5,655 bases of DNA from CAZAKO01 sp964546145 (GTDB lineage: Bacteria; Fidelibacterota; UBA2242), in contig CAZJIU010000107.1 in NCBI GenBank assembly GCA_964546145.1, forward strand, positions 1 to 5,655. Reading direction: 5' to 3'. Made by a program: the position numbers and the translations under genes. Of this stretch, positions 1 through 5,655 are shown piece after piece. Numbering within the stretch: position 1 is the first letter of the stretch; each line of letters starts with the position of its first letter. Below the pieces are notes generated by a model. The model had not been told where the DNA came from. It ran no database searches and was given only the letters and a program-made list of their open reading frames with translations.

Positions 1-204
1 ATCTTATCCGACAACTTTATTTTTATACTTCGGATTCTATTTGTTCCAACAAATCTCGTTGCTTGGGCAAGTGATGTATCCGACGGAAAATCGAGGAACA
101 TTTACCGGATCGGTTACTTGAAAAACTATCTAATGGTATTAAAAACAATTCTGCAATTCAAACATCTATTGTTGTGAGTTATTTTAATTGTTATAAATCA
201 ATTT

Positions 205-239
205 TCAAAAAGAAAAAGTACTTTCGATCCACATCGAAA
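205..239 (-). terminator. Possible intrinsic terminator reading leftward
   Basis: A perfect 7-bp inverted repeat, TTTCGAT at 222-228 and ATCGAAA at 233-239, encloses a 4-base loop. On the minus strand the hairpin is followed by TACTTTTTCTTTTT, the arrangement of a Rho-independent terminator for a leftward transcript. The stem is short and only moderately G/C-rich, so the element is weak. It overlaps the last codons of the minus-strand transposase-like frame, which fits termination at the end of that decayed gene. It could also be a plain palindromic site. Confidence 0.35.
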
Positions 240-427
240 TCCAAATAGCTCATATTGAGTAAGTAAAATTACCTTCTTTTTGACCCAAATCACATTATCA
301 TAATTAGCCTTGAAGGCATACCAACAGCCTCTCGATCGCCGTTCTTCTCTCAAAATCAGTATTAACATAAAAGACAATATGCTTCCTTGTTGCTTTAGAA
401 TTTGGAGGAACAAACAGCAATAAATCC

Positions 428-456
428 TTGTCTAAATCCTCCAGAAGACCTAAAAT
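428..456 (+). promoter_or_regulatory. Sigma70-like promoter candidate for the operon
   Basis: TTGTCT at 428-433 (4 of 6 matches to TTGACA) and TAAAAT at 451-456 (5 of 6 matches to TATAAT) are separated by exactly 17 bases. Transcription would start near 463, leaving a leader of about 20 bases that carries the AGGAAG ribosome binding site at 472-477 of the first gene. It is the only good -35/-10 pair noticed close to the start. If the host belongs to Bacteroidota, the housekeeping sigma factor uses a different consensus and this match would mean less. Confidence 0.42.
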
Positions 457-483
457 GGGAGGGTTATTTTTAGGAAGAATGAA

Positions 484-1161
484 ATGCAGACTTTACTAAG
501 CTATGGCTTTGAACAGATTGAGTGGCAAGTTGCGCTTTTGTCATTCCTTTTAGCATTTATCCTGACCACGATAATCGCCTTGATTTATGAAAAAACCTTT
601 CAGGGATTATCCTATTCGCGAGGATTAGTCCAGAGCATGATTTTAGGCAGTATTGTGTCCTGCTTATTGATGATTGCGATTGGTGATAATATCGCCCGGG
701 GCATCGGGATCGTCGGTTCGCTGGCAATCATCCGCTTTCGAACTAATCTTCGTGATCCCCGCGACCTGATATTTGTGTTTGCCTCACTGGGTGTTGGTGT
801 GGCCTGCGGAGTACAGAGTTACGCCACGGCAACAATCGGTGCCATAGTCTTTTGCCTGATCGTCTTAGCGCTTTATATTTCTCCTTTTGGATCCCGCCGT
901 AAACATGACGGACTACTGCGGTTCCAGATTCCTCCGGGCTCTGGTATACAGGAACAAGTGAACATCATTCTGCGCAACCTGACTAAACGTTTCATCCTGG
1001 TTACAATGCGGGATGTCGCCCAGGGTCAGGCTGTTGACTATGCTTATCAGGTCAAGCTTGCCAGTGCCGTTGACAATCAAGCCCTATTAGCCGAACTCGA
1101 GAAAGTCCCGGGAATTCGCGGTCTCAGCTACACCAATCAGGAAGCAACGGTCGAGGTCTAA
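484..1161 (+). CDS. DUF4956 family membrane protein
   Basis: This is a 225-residue inner-membrane protein recognised as DUF4956. Four hydrophobic segments lie near residues 15-36, 47-67, 95-112 and 115-135, followed by a soluble, probably cytoplasmic C-terminal domain (about 143-225). The best signature is residues 71-109, with GIVGSLAIIRFRTNL, then DPRD, then a Gly-rich helix; the RFR and DPRD polar motifs sit between membrane helices 2 and 3. The ATG is preceded by AGGAAG with a 6-base gap, and an in-frame TAA lies at 451-453, so the start is firm. The biochemical role of the family is not established. From family knowledge, it commonly neighbours VTC-domain polyphosphate polymerases, and one lies three genes downstream here. 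In an operon with an adaptor and an outer-membrane channel but no pump, it is the obvious candidate for the inner-membrane transport or anchoring part. That role is inference. Confidence 0.88.
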   Translation: MQTLLSYGFEQIEWQVALLSFLLAFILTTIIALIYEKTFQGLSYSRGLVQSMILGSIVSCLLMIAIGDNIARGIGIVGSLAIIRFRTNLRDPRDLIFVFASLGVGVACGVQSYATATIGAIVFCLIVLALYISPFGSRRKHDGLLRFQIPPGSGIQEQVNIILRNLTKRFILVTMRDVAQGQAVDYAYQVKLASAVDNQALLAELEKVPGIRGLSYTNQEATVEV

Positions 1162-1166
1162 GTACG

Positions 1167-3242
1167 ATGAACAACCTCAGAAAATCACGCTCTTTCAACT
1201 GGTACACCATCCTCTGGCTTATAGCTCTTGGCACCGTTCTCTATCTCTATTACAACTGGCATATTGATAAAAATTATATTGGCATTGTAGAGCGTAAAGC
1301 CCATCCTCTTGGCGCTCAGGAATCCGGCCGGATCAAAAGCATTTTTGTAACTATCGGGAGTCAAGTCCAGAAAGATCAGGTCATTGCAGTCCTCGATCTC
1401 TCCGATTTAAAAACCCATTTAAGCAATTTGCGCCGGGAATTCGATCAGATTCAGAGCCTGACCCGGGCTCAAAGGAGTAAATACTCGCTGCAAATCGAAC
1501 GCTGGAAGTTGGAACTTGATAATGACGCCCTGGCACTCATGGATCGGTTATCTATGATCGAATCTAAAAGTGCGGAATTAGCCAGTCTTAACAACCAGAT
1601 TAAGCGCTTGCAAGATGCGGGCAGCGCTGGACTGGGTTACAATCGGGATTTAGTCGGGTTAATTATCCAGCGTGACGCTTTGGAGAGCTACCTGCGCGAA
1701 CAGAGCAAAGTCCTGAAAAATCAGAATCAAAGGATTGCTGCAGCTCGTCAATCCCGTCAATTTCTCGAAAGTGCAAATATTGATAGTATTTCAAAATCCA
1801 TGCTCCTCGAGCGCCTGGAGCGGGCCGAGGACCTACGCCGCGAAATTGACGCAACTGAATATCGCATCCATCTACGGACTATCGTTGCTCCCTGTGATGG
1901 TTACGTTACCGAATTACTCGCCAGCACCGGAGATGTTGTAGAAGAATTTATTCCCTTTATCACTGTTGAGGAAAGTAAGCCCAGCTATCTCGTAGTATAC
2001 ATCCCCGAAAAAGACCGGCTCAAAGTCGAACCCGGTATGCCGGTTAAAATCTATTCCACCCGCAACAAACGTTACAACTCCTCTGCCGTCGTAACCTTTG
2101 TCCATCCCGGTTTTAGTCAGGCAGACCTAAGGCTATCCTTTCGCGGCCAAATCTTTTGGGCTCGAAAGGTTCACGTTGAACTCAATCAGAATCATAATTT
2201 AGTACCTGGCGAAATGGTTTATGTCCGTATAAATGGCAGGAATAATTTTAAACATCGAAACTCGTCTTCCACTAACGCTTATGGTAATTCGCCCTTAAAA
2301 ACAAGTCTCGATTCCGGGGATCACCCTCCACTGAAAAAAATGTCAGTTCCCCAATCTCTGCTAAACAAGAGCCGATTCGAACCATCAGGGATTATCTGGC
2401 TGCCTGATATTAAAAAGTTTTTAATTGTCAGCGATGACACGGGAATTCAAGATAAATCCAATGATCATGCACCTTATCTCTTTTTAATGAATGAGTCAGG
2501 TCAAATCGAACCTGAGCCGGTTGTGCTAACCGGAATAGAATCTGTGAATGATCTCGAAGCTATTACTGTAGCTAAAGATGGAATTTATTATGCCATTGCC
2601 TCACAAAACATCAGCAAGAAAGGTAACCGTCCGACAAATCGGGAATATCTTTTAAAAATTACTCGGAATGGATCTCAATTTGAAGTTCAAGAGAAAATTA
2701 ACTTCCTGTCGCTGCTACTCCGATCCTATTCACCGGCGCAACTGCACTCTCTCGGCTTAGAACGATTCGAATCCGACGGTCGCCCGGTCCTGAACATCGA
2801 GGGAATCGCCTGGTTTGACCAGATTCTTTACCTGGGTCTAAAACAACCAACCACCGATAAAGGAGCAATTATCTGGCAGTTAACTGAATTAGATAATGTT
2901 TTCCAGAATCAAGAGCTACAACCAGAGCAGTTACAATTATACGGTGTAGTTAACCTAAGTGAAAATTCGAGAATCCAGACAGGAATATCAGATTTAACTA
3001 TCGATCAAAGCGGAATTATGTGGCTATTATCCACGATTCCGAATGCTGGCAAAGATCAGCAGTTCGGCGGCTTCCATCGCCTTGACCATTTTACTGATGG
3101 CCGCCTAAAAGCCCAACGCATATTTAGCTTCCCCGGTTTAAAACCCGAGGGCTTATGTCAACTGAGTGCACAGCGATTTTTAATCGTATTTGATAACGAT
3201 AATGAAATACCTTACTACTGCTATGCTGAGGTGGAGAATTGA
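1167..3242 (+). CDS. HlyD-type periplasmic adaptor fused to a DUF3616/phytase-like beta-propeller domain
   Basis: This 691-residue protein has two parts. Residues 1-10 are basic and are followed by one membrane helix (about 12-30), giving a cytoplasmic N-terminus and a periplasmic body. Residues 37-80 form the first biotinyl-lipoyl half, about 80-235 a long alpha-helical coiled-coil hairpin, and about 238-270 the second lipoyl half (VAPCDGYVTELLASTGDVV). A beta-barrel region follows to about 357, ending in VPGEMVYVRI. This is the order of HlyD/membrane-fusion adaptors, which bridge an inner-membrane partner to TolC. After a Ser/Asn/Lys-rich linker (about 358-400), residues 403-691 show blade-like repeats: EPSGIIW, DLEAITV, NIEGIAW, GISDLTI and KPEGLCQ, with FLIVSDD near the start and FLIVFDND near the end. 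These resemble DUF3616, SdiA-regulated or phytase-esterase-like propellers; the exact family is uncertain. The fusion is unusual because HlyD adaptors normally end after the barrel. The gene lies 5 bases after the preceding stop, and GAGG at 1153-1156 is a plausible ribosome binding site. It is probably translated together with its neighbours. Confidence 0.85.
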   Translation: MNNLRKSRSFNWYTILWLIALGTVLYLYYNWHIDKNYIGIVERKAHPLGAQESGRIKSIFVTIGSQVQKDQVIAVLDLSDLKTHLSNLRREFDQIQSLTRAQRSKYSLQIERWKLELDNDALALMDRLSMIESKSAELASLNNQIKRLQDAGSAGLGYNRDLVGLIIQRDALESYLREQSKVLKNQNQRIAAARQSRQFLESANIDSISKSMLLERLERAEDLRREIDATEYRIHLRTIVAPCDGYVTELLASTGDVVEEFIPFITVEESKPSYLVVYIPEKDRLKVEPGMPVKIYSTRNKRYNSSAVVTFVHPGFSQADLRLSFRGQIFWARKVHVELNQNHNLVPGEMVYVRINGRNNFKHRNSSSTNAYGNSPLKTSLDSGDHPPLKKMSVPQSLLNKSRFEPSGIIWLPDIKKFLIVSDDTGIQDKSNDHAPYLFLMNESGQIEPEPVVLTGIESVNDLEAITVAKDGIYYAIASQNISKKGNRPTNREYLLKITRNGSQFEVQEKINFLSLLLRSYSPAQLHSLGLERFESDGRPVLNIEGIAWFDQILYLGLKQPTTDKGAIIWQLTELDNVFQNQELQPEQLQLYGVVNLSENSRIQTGISDLTIDQSGIMWLLSTIPNAGKDQQFGGFHRLDHFTDGRLKAQRIFSFPGLKPEGLCQLSAQRFLIVFDNDNEIPYYCYAEVEN
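3228..3236 (+). promoter_or_regulatory. Ribosome binding site that fixes the TolC-like start
   Basis: GAGGTGGAG lies within the last codons of the adaptor gene, 5 bases before the ATG at 3242. It favours this ATG over the TTG at 3239, which would add only one residue. The stop and start overlap as TGATG, the usual layout for translational coupling. Confidence 0.6.
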
Positions 3243-4537
3243 TGGGTAAGCTGGGGACAATTTTAATCCTGATTTCAGTGCCGATTATGTTGTTTTCCCA
3301 GCAGTCTTTGGAAACTGGTAAAATGCTCAGCCAGAGTGATAGTATAAATGTTGATCTTAATCTGCCACCTGTTACTGAACAGGAATTAATTGAGCAGGCT
3401 CTTCAGAATAGCCGCAAAATGAATAATCTCAACACCAATGCGACTATTGCCGATTACGAACGGCAATCAAGCGGAAAATGGCCTAATCCTGAACTCCGCA
3501 TTGCCGATATCTCTTCACGTTATTTTACCGAAGAGTTTGACGAACTGCGGGCAGGAGTACGTTTGCGCTTTCCAACTCTTGGTGAATCGGCTGAAGAAAA
3601 ACAGGCGGCAAATGTAGACTACTGGAAAAAAAAGGTCGAGGAAATTCGTTATCACCAGGAGTTGATTGCGCGAATCCGCAAGAATTGCGCTGAGGTTATT
3701 ATGTATGATCAGCTGGCCGAACTGGCGATAAAAAATGTAGCTATAGAAGAGGAACGAATCAAAATTGTGGAAGATATGTTCCAGATTGGTCGCCGCTCTG
3801 TAATTTATTCTACCAAAGCTAAAATGACCTATGCCGAGGCAATTAGCGATAACGCCCGGGCAATTCAAAACCAGCTCCAGGCAAGGCGCAAATTGGCCAA
3901 ACGAACCGACATGGATGTTAGAGCGCCCGTGATGGCTGCCGAGCTGCCGGAGGTTAAACTTGATCTCGACCAACTGATTGAGATTGCCTATAAAAACCGC
4001 CCCGAAATCAGTCTTGTTGATCAACGCATCGAACTGGCAAACTACCGCAACCGCTTAGAACGAATGAAGGCTATTCCCTGGTTCAGCTTCATTGAATGGG
4101 ATTATCATGTTGATAGTCGGATAAATCATAGCGATTGGAGTGAATTAAGATTAGGTATTGACTTACCTATTTTCAACTGGAACCGGGGCAACATCAAAGC
4201 CGCTGATCTGGCGGTTAAAAAGAAAGAAAATGAATCTGAAGCGATTCGCGAAACCATCGGTGAAGAGGTTAGTTCGGCTTACGCAATTTATCAAGATAAA
4301 CTGGCAGACTGGAATACCTTTAACCAACAAGCAACCAATATCATTGACGAAGCTCAGCAAGTTATCGAACAGGCTCATCTGCATCAGACAATCATGCCGG
4401 ATGAAGTTCTTGAAATTGAACGAATCGTCATTGATTCCCGCGAAATGCTCGCTAAGAAACGCTATGAGCTAACAGTAGCATTAATAGATCTTTGCAACGC
4501 TATGGGACTTGAAGACTACACTGTTTTCAATCAATAA
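3242..4537 (+). CDS. TolC-family outer-membrane efflux protein
   Basis: This 431-residue protein, counted from the ATG, is the outer-membrane channel of a three-part export apparatus. The signal peptide is MGKLGTILILISVPIMLFSQ, with cleavage probably near residues 19-20. Two tandem OEP repeats follow. The first begins near residue 44 (TEQELIEQALQNSRKM, then WPNPELRI) and the second near 240 (DLDQLIEIAYKNRPEISLVD). Each has long amphipathic helices and a strand region; the second has SELRLGIDLPIFNWNRGNIK, matching the family pattern of a 'lPlF' strand followed by a helix. It is shorter than E. coli TolC (about 490 residues) but within the range of the wider family. The start overlaps the adaptor stop by one base, so adaptor and channel are almost certainly made together. 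The substrate cannot be read from the sequence; the polyphosphate-polymerase neighbour suggests a phosphate polymer or a surface factor. Confidence 0.88.
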   Translation: MGKLGTILILISVPIMLFSQQSLETGKMLSQSDSINVDLNLPPVTEQELIEQALQNSRKMNNLNTNATIADYERQSSGKWPNPELRIADISSRYFTEEFDELRAGVRLRFPTLGESAEEKQAANVDYWKKKVEEIRYHQELIARIRKNCAEVIMYDQLAELAIKNVAIEEERIKIVEDMFQIGRRSVIYSTKAKMTYAEAISDNARAIQNQLQARRKLAKRTDMDVRAPVMAAELPEVKLDLDQLIEIAYKNRPEISLVDQRIELANYRNRLERMKAIPWFSFIEWDYHVDSRINHSDWSELRLGIDLPIFNWNRGNIKAADLAVKKKENESEAIRETIGEEVSSAYAIYQDKLADWNTFNQQATNIIDEAQQVIEQAHLHQTIMPDEVLEIERIVIDSREMLAKKRYELTVALIDLCNAMGLEDYTVFNQ

Positions 4538-4551
4538 AAGACAACTGTAAT

Positions 4552-5337
4552 ATGGACCATCTCAACCGAATAAGGCGTTATGAATTAAAATATACCATCA
4601 CCGAAACGATGGCAGCCGAAATTCGCGATTACCTTAAAAACATGTGCGAGCTCGATCCCTACGTACCTGCTGGTGAAACCGGATATGTCGTTAATAATCT
4701 GTATTTTGATACACCCAATCTGAAATTTTACCATGATACCAAATTCCGCAAATTGACTCGCTACAAACCCCGAGCCCGCTATTATGGAATGAAAATAGCC
4801 GATTACGTCTGGCCTGAAATTAAATATCGTCACTCTAATATTATCTGGAAGCTGCGTTATAAATTGCCCGTAAGCAACTGGCCTAATTTATTCAAATTCG
4901 CTGATATCAAACCAAAAGAGACAAAGATAAAAAAACGACTGGATCGGTTCGAAGATTTGATCTTTTGGTATAACGCCCAATCAGTTATCCACGTCCGTTA
5001 TTTTCGTGAACCCTATGTATCCATTATGGAAGAATACGGGCGGGTCACCTTAGATCGTAAACTTTGCTATCGCCCAACTGATGGATCAATTGACCTGGAT
5101 TATAATGAACAAGATATGCGCTATTTTGACGATCCGATAACAACTCGTGATTTCGAATCACCCGTGCTGATGGAAATCAAAGTGGAAACACTGCTCCCGG
5201 AATGGGTAATCAGGATGATCCATCAATTTCACCTCGTTCAGCGCCCATTCTCAAAATATTGCTATGGAATTGACAGCCTTCTTACCTTTATAACACCTAC
5301 AAGAAATCCAATATCGCGGTTAGCTAAAATCAAGTAA
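4552..5337 (+). CDS. VTC-domain polyphosphate polymerase
   Basis: This 261-residue single-domain protein resembles the catalytic tunnel domain of yeast Vtc4, which transfers the gamma-phosphate of ATP onto a growing polyphosphate chain. Visible family motifs, in order, are RYELKY (9-14), NLYFDTP (49-55), RAR (74-76), EIKYR (89-93), KLRYKLP (100-106), RYFREPY (149-155), RVTLDRK (164-170), MEIKVE (207-212) and FSKYCYG (233-239). Spacings between K13, R74/R76, K91, K104, R152/R164 and E208/K210 agree with the Vtc4 active-site series recalled from the published structure, so the enzyme looks intact. No membrane helix or signal peptide is present, so it should act in the cytoplasm, probably at the membrane with the DUF4956 protein. 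The ATG lies 14 bases after the TolC-like stop, and no strong Shine-Dalgarno sequence is visible. A start further downstream would remove the essential RYELKY motif. Confidence 0.9.
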   Translation: MDHLNRIRRYELKYTITETMAAEIRDYLKNMCELDPYVPAGETGYVVNNLYFDTPNLKFYHDTKFRKLTRYKPRARYYGMKIADYVWPEIKYRHSNIIWKLRYKLPVSNWPNLFKFADIKPKETKIKKRLDRFEDLIFWYNAQSVIHVRYFREPYVSIMEEYGRVTLDRKLCYRPTDGSIDLDYNEQDMRYFDDPITTRDFESPVLMEIKVETLLPEWVIRMIHQFHLVQRPFSKYCYGIDSLLTFITPTRNPISRLAKIK

Positions 5338-5353
5338 AATTAAAGGAATCTTT

Positions 5354-5655
5354 ATGCCACTGACATTGAAAATCACTCTGGTCGTCCTGCTTACCATAAA
5401 CATCCTATGGTCGGCTGACGAAATTATTATCAACGAAATCATGTACAATAGCCCCGGAACCGATGTAGAATTCGTGGAGCTATTTAACCGTTCATCTTCC
5501 ACAATCAATCTCGAGGGATGGTATATTCTCGATGATAATGATTCTCACACTCATTGCCTATTGACTGGCGATCTGGCGGCTGGTAACTATCTGGTCATTG
5601 CCGGGAATAATACCCTGTTTCGAGCAGCTTACCCAACAATTACTAATATCAACAG
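5354..5655 (+). CDS. Secreted lamin-tail-domain protein, N-terminal part (runs off the window)
   Basis: An open frame of 100 codons begins at this ATG, continues past the right edge, and is preceded by AAAGGAA at 5342-5348. The first 20 or so residues (MPLTLKITLVVLLTINILWS) form a signal peptide, with cleavage likely near residue 20 or 21. The mature protein starts at once with a lamin-tail domain: IIINEIMYNSPG, then DVEFVELFNRSS, INLEGWYILDD, and AGNYLVIAGN. In bacteria this immunoglobulin-like fold occurs in exported surface proteins, often ahead of CotH-kinase, nuclease or adhesion domains. Because CotH proteins are frequent neighbours of VTC/DUF4956 genes, a CotH-type domain beyond the edge is a reasonable guess that cannot be seen here. 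The gene lies 16 bases after the polymerase stop and appears to belong to the same operon. Confidence 0.82.
   Translation, partial: MPLTLKITLVVLLTINILWSADEIIINEIMYNSPGTDVEFVELFNRSSSTINLEGWYILDDNDSHTHCLLTGDLAAGNYLVIAGNNTLFRAAYPTITNIN

Larger units (their letters stand above)
198..474 (-). pseudogene. Probable frameshifted remnant of a DDE transposase C-terminus
   Basis: Two minus-strand frames read as consecutive pieces of one protein. The upstream piece (474 down to a TAA at 304-306) is 56 codons long, has no proper start, and contains FERRTAIER at about 328-354. The downstream piece, in another frame, continues with FKANYDNVIWVKKK and ends at a TGA at 198-200. If the frame change lies just before the FK, the join gives F-x2-R-x3-E-x6-K, which matches the Y-(2)-R-(3)-E-(6)-K signature of IS4-type transposases with F in place of Y. 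No start, no catalytic aspartates and no terminal inverted repeats are visible, so only a decayed C-terminal part could be present. The family call rests on one motif and is tentative. The stretch could instead be chance open reading in A/T-rich DNA. Confidence 0.38.
1..483. other. Upstream stretch without an intact gene
   Basis: This A/T-rich segment precedes the operon and contains no open frame with a credible start and ribosome binding site. Three short open stretches were translated by hand. Plus frame 1 is open from the left edge to a TGA at 175-177. Plus frame 3 is open from 75 to a TAG at 246-248 (57 codons, beginning CIRRKIEEHLPDRLLEKLSN) but has no usable start. Minus-strand stretches at 198-474 resemble a transposase tail and are listed separately. 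The 8-base word TATCCGAC occurs twice, at 5-12 and 77-84. The segment probably holds decayed gene or mobile-element remains plus the operon's control region. The left part could also be the 3' end of a gene lying mostly outside the window. Confidence 0.6.

Noticed and set aside
1..483. CRISPR array, tRNA or riboswitch in the leader
   Set aside because: No regularly spaced repeats, cloverleaf or extended paired structure was seen; the only repeats are one 8-base word present twice and one 7-bp hairpin.
1663..2105. Small open frames on both strands inside the adaptor gene
   Set aside because: All overlap the HlyD coiled-coil and lipoyl region, lack ribosome binding sites and resemble no known proteins.
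3239..3241. TTG as the start of the TolC-like gene
   Set aside because: The ATG immediately following has a well-spaced ribosome binding site and makes the usual TGATG overlap; the TTG adds one residue only.
3515..4024. 169-codon minus-strand open frame inside the TolC-like gene
   Set aside because: It lies wholly opposite a convincing gene, has no recognisable motif, and its composition is what a complementary shadow would give.
4158..4472. 104-codon plus-strand open frame overlapping the TolC-like gene
   Set aside because: It is out of frame with a well-supported gene and its Lys/Leu/Thr-rich translation shows no domain.
4585..4833. 82-codon minus-strand open frame opposite the VTC gene
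   Set aside because: It is opposite the conserved catalytic motifs of the polymerase and has no independent support.
5320..5508. Minus-strand open frame across the polymerase and lamin-tail gene junction
   Set aside because: It covers the start of the lamin-tail gene, whose signal peptide and domain are clear; the minus reading shows no domain.
484..5655. Ordinary ABC- or RND-type efflux operon
   Set aside because: No Walker A/B ATPase, no large RND permease and no MFS protein is encoded here; the only multi-helix membrane protein is DUF4956.

Overview
The window looks like a chromosomal segment of a diderm (Gram-negative-type) bacterium of moderate G+C. It encodes a TolC-type outer-membrane channel, a periplasmic adaptor and two proteins with export signals. 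The signal peptide ending in 'LFSQ', the lamin-tail protein and the gene mix recall FCB-group lineages such as Cloacimonadota, Marinimicrobia or Calditrichota. That placement is inference; no marker gene is present.

Layout: positions 1-483 contain no intact gene and look visibly A/T-rich. They hold short open stretches without starts, a likely frameshifted transposase tail on the minus strand (about 198-474), a hairpin followed by a T-rich tract reading leftward (about 205-239), and a sigma70-like promoter candidate (428-456) just upstream of the first gene. From 484 to the right edge, five plus-strand genes are packed with gaps of 5, -1, 14 and 16 bases, which strongly suggests one operon. 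They are a DUF4956 four-helix membrane protein (484-1161), a HlyD-type adaptor fused to a C-terminal beta-propeller-like domain (1167-3242), a TolC-family outer-membrane protein (3242-4537), a VTC-domain polyphosphate polymerase (4552-5337), and the start of a secreted lamin-tail-domain protein (5354 to the edge, truncated).

How they may work together: VTC-domain enzymes make polyphosphate from ATP at the cytoplasmic face of a membrane, and DUF4956 proteins are known genomic neighbours of bacterial VTC proteins, often together with CotH-type proteins. Here the pair shares an operon with a trans-envelope adaptor and an outer-membrane channel, but no ABC, RND or MFS pump is encoded in the window. 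The most interesting reading is a polyphosphate (or phosphorylated polymer) synthesis-and-export machine in which DUF4956 is the inner-membrane element, HlyD-propeller and TolC form the conduit, and the lamin-tail protein acts at the surface. The individual domain calls are well supported by sequence; the combined function is a hypothesis.
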